This document shows positions 49,090 through 60,284 of a stretch of DNA of 64,000 nt, in pieces (position 1 is the first letter of the stretch; each line of letters starts with the position of its first letter). The notes under the pieces were generated by a model, which was not told the DNA's origin, searched no databases, and saw only the letters and a list, made by a program, of their open reading frames with translations. A program made the position numbers and the translations under genes. Source of the stretch: Ailanthus altissimus (taxonomy: Eukaryota; Streptophyta; Magnoliopsida; Sapindales; Simaroubaceae); contig OX327697.1 of NCBI GenBank assembly GCA_946807835.1, positions 10,289,001-10,353,000 of the forward strand. The letters run 5' to 3'.

Positions 49090-51114
49090 GCTTTCACAAA
49101 TGTCAGCATCTTTTGTGTCAGGCACATCCATTTTGTCTCCAAGAAGAGTAGACCGAAGTCAATTCTGAGTGCAAATCAAGGCATTCACAGATTGAGGAGT
49201 CAAAGAACTCCTAAATGCATCAAGAATGTGTTCTTCTGTACTAAACGCAGACTCAGAGGCGACAATAGAAACTGAAATTACAAAAACATCCTTCGCAATT
49301 CGAGACAAAACTGGATACCTTGTACAATTTAATTTCCACCAACTTAAGATTTCAAAGTTTGCATTGTTGGACTTCTCTGTCTCAGTTGACAAATACATCT
49401 GAATCTCATGTTCCGGGACATTAATTCTTCTTTTTTGTGTTTTATGGAATTGGAACAAAGCATCGTAAGCGTCTTCTTCTTCTGGACCTCCTTCATGTAC
49501 ACCACCTTCTAAATTACTATCACTAGATTCTCCCTCACCGTGTGATCCAAATGTCTTATAACTGTCAAACAACTTAAACAAGAATTGTTTAACAAAATTA
49601 ATCATATCACTCACACTTGTACCATCAAATAAAGTGCCTAAACACCACTCAACAAAAACTATTTTGCAACGAGGATCAAGTATTGCTGCCACAATTAAGG
49701 TGTTGTTGATTTTTTCGAGAGATCCCTAATATTTGTCATATTTAATCTTCATAATACTAGCCATACCCCCCAATAACTCATCTCTACCGGCTATGAGTGT
49801 CTTCAAATATGATTGAATCTTTCAAATTTTATTCAAAAATAAATGAGAAGACACTTGTTTGGATGAACTAAATTTCAGAGTCACATCATAGAATGTCTTT
49901 AGAAACTTGACCAACCTTTGAGCATTCTCCCAATCTGCATCTTTTGGTGGCCCTGCCTTTTTGGTGCCATTGTCAATGTTATCTTCCCCGAAATAAAAAT
50001 AATACTGATCATCATCACATTCCATCCGATAAAATGCCTTTCTTAGTTTCAAAGCACTATCTAACATTAAATATATTGAGTTCCACCTAGTTGGTACATC
50101 TAGGTGGACAAGCGTTTTCGATGAGATTTTTTCTCTTTCTACAAATTTCTTAAAATTTTTCAATCTTGAGAGGGAATACCTAATGTACTTGACAGTATTA
50201 CGAATACTAGCAATGGACTCATTCACCTTTTTCATCCTATCTTGCACAATCAAATTAATAATATGTGCAGAACACCACAAATGCATAAAGTTACCCCCCA
50301 TAACTAATGAATCCTCCTTCCAGCTCTTTAATTTTTTTTTTAACATAAGTCACTGCAACATCATTTGCACTTGCATTGTCCACTGTAATAGCAAATATAT
50401 TTTCAATGCCCCATTCAAGAAAACAACTTTCTATAGACTTCCCAATAGTTTCTCCTTTATGGTTTTCAATAGTCCCAAAACTAAGAATTCTTTTATGCAA
50501 CTCCCACTTCTCATTAATAAAGTGAGATGTTATTACCATGTAATTCTCATTCTGAATTGAAGTCCAAGTATCTGTTGTGATCGAAATTCTCTACTTATTA
50601 GAACACAAAATACTTTGCAACAAGGCCTTCTCATTCGTATGCAGATCAAGGATGTGTCTTGCAACTATTCTTCGTGATGGCATTTTAAATCTTGGACAAG
50701 CTTTTGCCATAAACTCATTAAACCCTTCACCTTCTACATTCTTAAAAGGCCACTCATCTTTTATGATGCATCGAATAAGTGATTTTTGAGATCCTTCTGA
50801 TTAAACCCAACTGCCACAACATTTGCAACACTTTTTCCCCCTACATTTACATTTGTTTTTTCTAGTACTAACTCCTGTTGTATTTCATTAATTTGTGTGC
50901 TCAGATAAGCAACACATATTTTCAAATGAGATCTCAAATTTGAAGTTTCGACAATACTACTGTGACATGCATATGTCTTCTTACAGTAATTACATCTAGC
51001 TCTTTCCCCACTCGGTAGCTTGGTAAAACTTTCCCAAACTGTTGATATCAAGTGACTAGTATTATTATTGGTAACACTTTGCCCACTTTTGTCAATTTCT
51101 GAACTACGATCCAT
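49090..51114 (-). pseudogene. hAT transposase, disabled
   Basis: The minus-strand start is MDRSSEIDKSGQ at 51114. It opens with a BED zinc finger (CNYCKKTYACHSSIVETSNL, then RSHLKIC, residues about 41-67). The DDE region follows: TTDTWTSIQNENY, TVDNASANDVAV, WCSAHIINLIVQD and DVPTRWNSIYLML. It ends with the hAT dimerisation domain near 49160-49400 (NFEILSWWKLN, RYPVLSRIAKDVF, SIVASESAFST). This is the plant RICESLEEPER/DAYSLEEPER-like arrangement. Lesions: a frameshift at about 50765-50800, a TAG near 50592, a frameshift in the A/T run at about 50330-50342, stops near 49820 and 49728, and a TGA near 49160. The element cannot move itself. Confidence 0.85.
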
Positions 51115-51539
51115 TCTACAACAAAATCACAATTCACAATTCATAACACTATTATATCACAACCAAATAGTACAATTAACGTTTCATTATATGTTAAATT
51201 GACCATAAAATTAAAAAAAATGGAGCCAAACCCAAAATTCAGATTTTCCTTTCATTTATTTTTGGCTCTTTCTATTGGGCGCCTAAAATTTCTTATATTT
51301 GTTTCATTTGCTCAAATTCCCTTCCCCCCGACTCGCCCAGCCGACCAGCCCCTATAAAAAAAAAAGCAAGACTCCCTCCTTTAACTATTTGATTTACTAA
51401 CTAAAAACAAATCAACGGACACCAACTACCAAGTACCAACACTGCAACACATAAATACAAAAATTCAAGTATTCAACTCCCTCCTCCAAATTCACAAACC
51501 CAAAATTTTTGAACTTAAATTATGAAAAATAAAAAACAA

Positions 51540-52060
51540 TGCTGACAGTGACGGTGAAACAGCTAACCGGGGAAGAAAAGTAAGTGACGAAACGGTGAAG
51601 AGCGAACCGGTGAAGAAGAGTACGGTAACCCACCAGCGAACGGACGATGGCAAGGCAAGAAATGGCCGTCACTGTATAACTTGTAACCAAATCGGAAAGA
51701 AGCAGCGCACCGGTGCAAAAGAGCAGACGGGGAAACAATGAAGACCGGCGAAGAAGAGTATGGCAACCCACCAGCGAACAAATGACGGCAAGGCAAGAAA
51801 AGGGCCGTCACTGTGTAACTTGTAACCGAATCGGAAAGAAGCAGTGCACCGATGCAAAAGAGTAGACGGGGAAATGGCAAAGACTGATGAAGGTCGAACG
51901 GCAACCAGCGGACGGACGACAGCTAAGGGTTAGGGTAATCGGAAAAAATAGCGCACCGATGCAGAAGATGAGAAGAACAGATGGGCAAAGATCGAACTGG
52001 TGAAGAGTTAAACCGGCGAACAGGCGAAGATTGAGCACGAGGAGCGGACGGACGGCGGAC
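51540..52060. repeat. GC-rich minisatellite in the hAT element, period about 138 bp
   Basis: A unit beginning cccaccagcgaac occurs at about 51629 and 51767 and continues through ggcaaggcaagaaa, gccgtcactgt, acttgtaacc and atcggaaagaagcag; a third, partial unit follows near 51940. Open frames across it on the minus strand are repeat artefacts rich in C, F, S and L. Confidence 0.7.
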
Positions 52061-52455
52061 TGTGAAAGTGTGAAACTGAAACGGGATGAAAATTTGATTT
52101 TAGTTTTAGGTTTTCAACTTTTAATTTTAAGTTTTATTTTTAAGTTTTTTAATTTTAATTTATTTTTATTGAATTAAAAATAGGGTAAGATTACATGTGA
52201 CAGAGTTTATTTGTTTATGCTACAACTACCATTTATTTAATGCCACGTGTTACTATAAGTTTAATTTACCAAAATATCTGGTTTTTCAATTCGTTTTTAG
52301 TAAAATTAAAACCAAACCGAAACCGAACCTGCCCGATCGGGTTTTTAAAGAAAAAACCAATCGGTTATTTTGTTAAATAAAAACCGAACCGAACCGGCTA
52401 GTTCGGTCCGGTCTGATTCGGTTTTTCGGTTATCGATTTTTAATGCCCGGCCCTA

Positions 52456-52463
52456 CACACAAT
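52456..52463. repeat. hAT target duplication CACACAAT, right
   Basis: Identical to 48079-48086. Confidence 0.9.
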
Positions 52464-52469
52464 ATCTAG

Positions 52470-52895
52470 CAATACAACTCTTGAAAGCCCCCACCAAATT
52501 TATGCCTTCACAATAAGCCTTTGTTGAGGCAAGTAATATCTTTACTTTACTCGCTGGATGATTTTTCATTTTTTTCACTAACAAGTTTACTAAATAATTT
52601 ACAACAACAAGTTACAAATGTAATATCATATTATCTTTACCTCTCTAAGTAGCAGGTCTGCGAACTTCAATTTGATATCATCCATGAACATGTTGTATTC
52701 GCCTTTTGTCTTACAAAACTTCTTCAGAGTCTTTTCACGGGCTTTATTAATGTTTTTCCATTGACACCATGATCTTATCTAACTCTAATTTTAGTTCATT
52801 AATGAGTTCTAATGATTTTAGGAGATATAGATGTTTCAACGTCTAATACAATTAGAAAACATATTATAGAATTCCTTAAAAAGAAAATTCATTAA
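52470..52895 (-). pseudogene. Unidentified coding-like remnant, part A
   Basis: Family not recognised. On the minus strand a lysine- and leucine-rich, probably coiled-coil stretch reads LKSLELINELKLELDKIMVS, then after one frame change AREKTLKKFCKTKGEYNMFM and DDIKLKFADLLLREV, ending in a donor-like GAG-GTAAAGATA; further left comes ILLASTKAYCEGINLV. Codon-level coherence over about 60 residues argues for a decayed exon of a gene or of a transposon-carried sequence. The hAT and a solo LTR were inserted on either side of it. Confidence 0.4.
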
Positions 52896-52900
52896 CTAGG
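52896..52900. repeat. Target duplication of solo LTR copy 4, left
   Basis: CTAGG here and TTAGG at 55201-55205 agree at 4 of 5 bases. Confidence 0.5.
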
Positions 52901-55200
52901 TGTGAGTGATTTTAAACCTAGGGTGCATACATGTGGGTTTGTGTCTATCATTCAAAATTGCATACGTATCACATACATATATGCATAGCGGATGGGTAGA
53001 ATACTAATTTTCTAATAATAAACACAATAAGTTTTATATGTATCTCATAAATATAAACGGCATAAAGATTGAGAACCTATTACTATGACAAGCTTTTGGT
53101 TTTTCGTCGAACCAGAGTACTTGCCTTGAAACAACTTGTTCACAATTCTAATTTCTCAACACGGTGGGCTTGAAAAAGTTAGAATAACAACATTTCCAAT
53201 AAAAGATTCAACACTTGAATCATTGTTTCTACATTGTAGTATAGGTGGCCAAAATAAAGAAGAATAGAAGAAGTGTATTTTAAGCTCTCAATACTTGAGA
53301 GTTTTTCCTTAGCACTTGGCCAAAATTTCACTTCTCCCCCACTTTCCAAGCCTTGGCCGAATGATACCCACTCAAAATGAGCAACAACTTGCTCTTTTAT
53401 TTGTTTTTTCTTTTTTCTTTCAATGCACAACACTTGTCCTATTTAATTACATAATGACCTCCATTATCATGGTCAATATTTACCATTAGTGTTTTATTTA
53501 TTATTATTTACAATAAACAAAAGAAAAACAAAACATAAAAGAAAATTATTTAGATGAACTTGCTCTAAATCTAGGCCAAATGAAAAATATTTTTTTACTT
53601 GCAAGAAACATGTTTGGCCCACCATTTATTATGTCATCTATTTGTATTTAATTAATATTAAATATATTTTTTAATCATATTAAATCATGATCGAAACACA
53701 TGCCAATTTGATTATAAAATGAATTGTTTGACTTATATTTAAATAATAATATCATATATTATTATTTTATTCAATAAATATTTTAATAAATAAAATAATG
53801 ATCTTATTTGTCCAACAAATAAAATTATTTTGCTAATTTTTAAGTAAAAAATAATTGGCCTATAATGTGCCATGTGTCAACATCTCATTGGTCAACAACT
53901 AATTGTTAACTAATTGATATATTTAACTCTTAATCCTTGACATATGCACGACCGAAAGGAAACTGAAGTAAATGTCTGGTCTGCTGGAATTTATTAGATC
54001 GAATTATTTAATTCGGTACGCTGTCCCAGTGCATAACGAGTATACTTCATATTGCAAGACTCTCTAGATCCACACCCGATTTGTCAAATAGAACTGTTCT
54101 GTAAGTTTGAGATCAATGTTTTACGCACATGTCACAGATATTATAAATTGGCGCAGTAAACCATACAAGTGGAGGTCATATCGCATACGTATAATTCTTA
54201 TGCCAATTATATCCTAAAAGAGAAGGGATATAAATCATCATTGTCAAATCTTTATATGCTTATATGCTAACTTATCTCTAGACACGTATCTTGATAAACA
54301 AAATATATGCAAACTCCTTTGCAATATTATTTAACCTTATAGGAAACTCTTTTTTCGGGTTTGTTGCTTATGGTCATAAAACTTTATAAGATATAGTTTG
54401 GGAGCATCCGGATATATAACTCATCCATGTGAGCAGTCAGATCCCATATTTGTACATACCAGACTCCATAAGCATCGATCCATACCTAACGACACCCAAC
54501 GGTCACACCATGAAAAGTTTGTGACATGCATGGAACCAAAGTATGGTAGATCACTTATAAGCCCACTGTGGCACTCAAGTCAAAGGACCACGTATGCTAC
54601 TCAACTTAAGAGGACATTCTATTAACGGCTTCATAAGATGTCTATTGGGATCCTTGTTGAGTCTGTTTAGTATTTAGTCCTTACTGAATATCTGTATGCT
54701 ATACAAACTTCCAATAAGCCCATGATTAATTAAGAACAACCATTTAGACCATTTAGATATAGTATACACTGGTCTATTAGAAATGGTTCCACGGACAGAC
54801 CCACATCTATGAATAAGACCAGGAACATATAATTTGAGAATAAACTTGCATAATAATATTTTTTAGCATCTATTGCAACTCTTGCAACTATGTTATTACT
54901 GGTGTACTATTAGGTCTTTGTACCATTACAGACAAAGTTCTAATTCTTAGACTTCACTGATTATTGTAACATGTTAACTCTTTAGCATTTATAGTTCTTA
55001 GCGATGTTAACTCTTAACATTGATATAAACTTCTTTAGAACAAATCTGAACTCCTTCAGATTATATAATTCTATAGCATCATAAGTATTGAACTATTTAA
55101 TAATTATAACTAGTGATTTAAGAAAAGATGTATTGTATAAATATTATAAAATAAAATATTCATACAACAATGGAATGACACGTAAGCACAAATCCCAACA
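52901..55200 (-). mobile_element. Solo LTR, large-LTR family, copy 4 (2300 bp)
   Basis: On the minus strand it starts TGTTGGGATTTGTGCTTACG at 55200 and ends in TCACTCACA at 52901. It aligns with copies at 5844-7928 and 32273-34951 in reverse. No internal retrotransposon region or second LTR is present. It interrupts the unidentified coding-like remnant. Confidence 0.75.
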
Positions 55201-55205
55201 TTAGG

Positions 55206-56060
55206 ATCATACTTAACTATTTTAGTTGTCAACTAACACTTTGATTATAATTATGCATACACCAACCTGTCCTCAAAACTTTTTAATAGATGTCAATTTA
55301 GAGTTAAGTATGAAATTGACTTTAATTCTTATAAGCAATACAACATCTTGAAAAAAAAGTGAATACATACCTATGTTCGAGAGAAATGATGGCTATTCTC
55401 TTTCCAAATTTTGCTATTAAGAGATATATCACCATGTTTTATATAAGTACATGCCTCCATAATGTCTTCACAGGTTTTATAAACTTGCAGTGTGCCAAAG
55501 AGTTGATATAATAAAATTTTCTATAGACCATGCCTTGCAATTGTCTTTGTGTAGATTTGATGGCCATTTAGGTTGATCATATTAATTGAAAAATTCACTA
55601 AATTGTAGTCTTTCTGATCACTAAAAAAAGTGAAAAATCATCCAAGAAAATAGGTAATGATGTCAGCAAAATCCTTCTTAAGCTTCTAAGTTTTTTTTTT
55701 GTCTTTGATGAAGGGCACACTGCTCAAAACGAGTTGTAAAACAACAACAGTCTTTGATGATTATCATTTTGAGATGGCTTTATAATAGAATTATCTAGAC
55801 ATCTATGATTATCACTAATTTCAATATAATTTGAGACAATTCACATAAACTAGACAAAACAATCCTTAATTAAACTCTATGGTCCTTGCAACCTAGATGG
55901 GACTTGTTTATTTATTACATAAATTAATTAAAATTAAAAATTATTTTATTACATAACAAAAATTAATTTATCTTGAGCACTATTGAAGTTTTAGTAGTAT
56001 ATTTTTGAACAAGACGCTTCAAATTTTGTGCTACCTTAATATGAGGATCATCAGGTTACA
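55206..56060 (-). pseudogene. Unidentified coding-like remnant, part B
   Basis: Minus-strand pieces at about 56045-55955 (PDDPHIKVAQNLKRLVQKYT, ending KTSIVLKIN) and 55580-55370 (GHQIYTKTIARHGL, a stop, then KILLYQLFGTLQVYKTCED and IMEACTYIKHGDISLNSK) read like coding exons with one in-frame stop. I do not recognise the protein. It may be the upstream part of the sequence in 52470-52895, split by the solo LTR. Could be a gene fragment captured by a DNA transposon, or a dead resident gene. Confidence 0.35.
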
Positions 56061-56069
56061 ACAAACATT

Positions 56070-56500
56070 TATGGCTAAGGATTTATAATTTAAAGTTTAG
56101 AATTTAAGGTTAAGAATTGGAAGTTTAGGGTTTAGAGTTGAAGATTTAGGGTTTAAGGCTGAGGATTTATGGCTAAGGGTTAAGAATTTAGGATTTAAAG
56201 TTTAGGGTTTAGGGTTTACTACTTAAGGTTAAAAGTTTAAGATTTATAGTTTAAGAATTATGGTTGAAGGTTTAAGATTTAAGTTTACAGTTTAGGGTTA
56301 AGGGTTTGATTTTAGAGTTTGTAGTTGAGGGTTTATAGTTTAAGATTGATGGTTTACAATTTAAAGTTTATGATTTTAGTTTTAGGATTTAAAATTTAGG
56401 GTTTACGGTTTAGAGCTTAGGGTTTAAGGTTGAGAATTTAAAAGTTAAGGTTTACAGTTTAGTTTAGGATCATGGATTTAAAGTTAAAGTTTACCATATT
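56070..56500 (+). repeat. Degenerate telomere-like tract (TTTAGGG-related)
   Basis: About 400 bases of variants of TTTAGGGT, including exact tttagggtttagggttta near 56200 and many decayed forms (tttaaggtt, tttatggct, tttaggatt). Such tracts occur in plant subtelomeres and also inside some DNA transposons; position alone does not separate these. Confidence 0.75.
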
Positions 56501-57950
56501 TTCAATTGTGCAATTGTTGTTATAAATTGTTATACATAGATAATCTTTAAAATTTATATTTTGTAATACTTTTTAAGTGTAAAATAGTTTATTATATTAT
56601 TTAATTTATTTAATTACTAACTAATTATTATTAAAAAAAATTAATAATTAAATATATTAATTAATAATTAATAAATAAATTAAATATATTAATAGCTAAA
56701 AGTTTAAAAATTTATACCAATTTAAAATAACAACACTTTAATTAATATTACTAAATATATTAGTTAAGTTTTAAATTAATAATAGAAATTAATTTAATTT
56801 TAAATCAAAATAAATTTAATAAAAAAATTTAAAAAATTAAGTCCTACCACATGGCAATATTAAGGCATGCCACGTGGCATAACCTCTTGCACTAAGTATG
56901 TAGGGTTGGAGTGTCCTCTGTCGCCTTGGTGCCCTAATTTTTCTTGTTTCTTTATTATTTTTTTACTAATTTTTTTTTTATAAAAATTTATTTATTTTTT
57001 ACAAGATCTACTAATTTTTCATAAATTTACAAATTTAGACGTGAGAGAGAAGAAAATTGAAGATATTTGAAGTTGGCGGCAAAATTATTTAAATTTATCT
57101 TTTTTTAAATTAAAAAATTACAAATTTTATGTGTAACTAAAAAGAATACGATTTTTTTTCAAAATTTCTTAATTTTATATTCAAATGACGATAAGCTATT
57201 AAATATATTAACTTTAACAGGCTCCTCGAACAATACAATTTATAGTTATTGACCCTTAGCTCTCAGCTTCGACTCCCCTAAAATGGCCAATTCTGCGGCC
57301 ACCCGCAGCTTTGTGTAATTATTAACAGGATTAATACGAATATTTTTATTTTTTCTATTTCTCACACCACACGTCTTGCCGATGAAATAAAAAAAAATTA
57401 ATTTACATCAAATTGGGCCATATATACACATTCATCTCTGCATATTATTTCTCTTTCATTATTATTATTATTATTATTTTGTTAATAAAGATCAAACTTC
57501 TGAAAATAACAATAAATTCACTGTAAATTCTCCTAATTATAATCATATCATTCCCAAGCTGCATCACTCACAAACCATTTCTGCAACATTACATACTTCT
57601 TCTAAGTAAATAAATAATATCACGAGTTTGATTAATGAAATAACGTCGCTACATTTATCTTAATCAAAACAATATCGTCCTTGTGAATTTGCGGAAGCGT
57701 GGTGAAAAATTCGACTCACATTTTGTTTAATTTATTGTACACCACTGTGGTTTAATTAATGAAAATATTAGAAATATAATTAATTAGACAAAAAAAAGTG
57801 GGTAGATTTATCATCACTGTTTATGGAATGTACATACATATCGAGTCGGGACTCCGGGGGCCCGGCCCAAAAATAATTTTCGAACTCCCTCCCGCTCGAT
57901 TTCAAAAACCAAAAACTTCAGTTCAAATCAGAAGAGATCTGCTCATTCAA
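56501..57950. other. AT-rich intergenic DNA and 5' flank of the CAP-G pseudogene
   Basis: Poly-A/T-rich until about 57230; then a short GC-richer patch (57240-57320) and mixed sequence that should have been the CAP-G promoter. No TATA box was convincing. A (tta)n run lies at 57461-57477. Confidence 0.4.
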
Positions 57951-57954
57951 AAAG

Positions 57955-57955
57955 C

Positions 57956-58006
<51 letters not shown>
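57955..58006 (+). repeat. (GT)n(GA)n microsatellite
   Basis: About ten GT units are followed by about sixteen GA units. It ends one codon before the ACG that replaces the expected CAP-G start. Long open frames starting upstream run through this repeat and are artefacts. Confidence 0.9.
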
Positions 58007-58008
<2 letters not shown>

Positions 58009-58479
58009 GGCGGACACAAGAGGAGGAGAAGATAACCAATTGATGCAAAAAATAGCCAAAATCCTCGACGAAATACCAACTTCGTACGCCACGCACAACC
58101 GAAAGCTCAAAGAATTGAGAGCCATCCGATCAAAATGCGCATCCACGGCCCAATTTTCCTCCACTTTCTTCAAGACCCTAACCCCTCTTTTCACCGTCCA
58201 GCGCCGCACTGCCTCCGCCGAGCGCGTGGTGAGATTCGTCTCGGCCTTCGCCAGCACTAATAACGATGAGTTTTTGGTTCCAGTTTCTATTAGTTGGTGC
58301 TGTGGCTTCTAATAAAACTACTAGGTTTTGTGCTTGCCAGATCATCTCTGAGGTATTATTTTGTTTTTATGTTGAAAAGATTTTTCAATTGATGAAATTA
58401 GTGTGCATTTGTGAGTCCACTTTTAGTATGCATTTTTTAGTGTAATCGGATTTTGTACAAGTACCTAAGTGCGAAAATG

Positions 58480-58990
58480 CCCATCAAGTGCTTCTTCATA
58501 ACATGAAACAAGCGATTTCCTATTTCAGAAAGCACTTCTTTGAAATTCACCTACCAACTGCTTCTCCAAAAAGTGCTTCTAAGAATTTTTTTTTTCTAAT
58601 TCCAAAAAGTAATTTTCTCTATTTCAGCCAAACAATGCAATTTTTTTTTTTTTTAAAAAAAAAAAGTCATCTGGTATGTGAAAGTGCATTTAACAATATC
58701 AACTACTCCCAAGCACACTAGCGGTGCTGTATCTGGCAGTAATTTTCTAATAAAGCACTTTTGCGTGAAAGGATGTTCAACGGAAACTCCTACAAGTGCT
58801 TTGCGCGAGAACACCTAATAATCATGTTAGTAGAAAACGCTTTCAGCATTTTTCTAATGGAAAAAAAAAATTGGTTTGAAGAAGAATAATTCTCAAGTGC
58901 TTCTTCAAAATACTTCCAAAGTTTTTATGATTAGTGAAAGTACTTTTTATATATTTCAGCCAAACACTAGAGAATAAGGGTAAACGTACT
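58480..58990. repeat. Repeat-derived stretch in CAP-G intron 1
   Basis: Two direct modules both run from caagtgcttcttca to tatttcagccaaac (58480-58630 and 58890-58965), with aaagcacttt words between. This resembles plant MITE sub-ends but no clean terminal inverted repeats or target duplication were delimited. A long T-then-A run lies at 58638-58664. Confidence 0.4.
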
Positions 58991-60284
58991 AATAGAAAGC
59001 ATTTTTTGAAAGGGTCAAAACCACTTTCAGACACACCTTCATTCACTATTATTTGCCTCTGGGAAGAAATGTTTTGAGCTCGTGACAAATGATGATATGT
59101 TGGTGCAGAAATAAAAATCAATTTCTTCTGATGTAGGTCATCAAATAATGCTATTGTGCAAGATTAGATATTACTTGGACAATAGGTCAAAAAAGTTGTC
59201 CTGACTTTGATATTGAACAGTCATTTTATCATTCAAGACATTAACTTTACTTGAAAAAAGCCTTCATGAAATATAATGGGGCAACTTAACTTTGATCATA
59301 GGCCAAAAATATGTCTGAAATTCTTTCGTTTTCTTTTTTTCAATTGGATAGTCTAGGAGGTATAATAATATTCACGGGATGATGCAGTGTGTTTATGCTA
59401 TGATGATAGATATTTAACAGCTTATACTTCATCTTGAACTTTGTGCACCAAATATTGCATTTTTCTTTTCCAATGGTGCAAGTGTACTTCTTGAATACCC
59501 AAAAATTGCATTATTGCAAGAGGTTCGTAAGACAATTGTGCTATCATTGCCTCCATCACATAAAACCTCACAAGCAATAAAGGCAGCATGTTGTGTTCTA
59601 GCTAACAAATTTTCTCTTCAAAGCCTTAGGTACATTCTATTATAATGATGTTTCATTTGATTAACTATGTAGAATCATACGAAATTGCAACTCATTAATA
59701 ATGTGCCCTTTTTTTCTAATTGTTTGTTCTCAAATGTTTACCTTTGTTTCCTCTTTTGTATCATTAGATTCATCTGGTAGTATTAAGCATCAAGCAATAA
59801 TTCTTAAAAGAGGTTTTGTTGATCGTTCTCTAGCTATTTCAAAGGAGTGTCTAAAATTGATGGAAGACCATTGGCTAGCTAAGTACTGCAATGGAAGCCC
59901 TATAGAACTTCTCAAGTATCTTGATGTTGAAACATATGAGTTGGTTGGGGAGTCCGTAATGAGGCTCTATTAAATGATAGTTTAGAAAAATTGAGTGACA
60001 ATGAAAGTATGTAGGATTATATATCATCAGCTGATAATGGAACTGAAGGTAGGCATAGCTTTTTGATGAATTGCTAGCAGTGTTAGTTTTTTCTTTCATC
60101 TTCTTTCTTTTACAATTCCCAGTCATGCATGGGGTGGTTGGATTTTTAGATAATAACATTTATCAGCTTACCATGTAATTTTGCCTCACCTCAATCATTA
60201 TATTAATTTTAAACACTTGGTGTACACCTTGACGTAAGTGTTAAAGACTTGGGGAGCAATGAAAATGGCCTTGGTTGACTATGG

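Larger units (their letters stand above)
48087..52455 (-). mobile_element. hAT transposon, 4369 bp, complete ends
   Basis: Ends TAGGATTGGGCACAG and (right end, reverse complement) TAGGGCCGGGCATTAA form imperfect terminal inverted repeats and are flanked by perfect CACACAAT duplications. Sub-terminal zones (48105-48250 and 52310-52435) are crowded with CCGAACCGAACCGG words in both orientations, the likely transposase-binding region. A minus-strand transposase pseudogene occupies 49090-51114, and a GC-rich imperfect minisatellite lies at 51540-52080. The 48260-48900 part repeats attcatcaacaattcaa words. Confidence 0.9.

Noticed and set aside
51520..52038. Cysteine/serine/leucine-rich minus-strand proteins
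   Set aside because: They are translations of the hAT minisatellite and recur in several frames, which indicates repeat artefact.
57798..58257. Open frames across the GT/GA microsatellite on both strands
   Set aside because: They exist because the dinucleotide repeat has no stops. Only the plus frame downstream of 58007 matches CAP-G.
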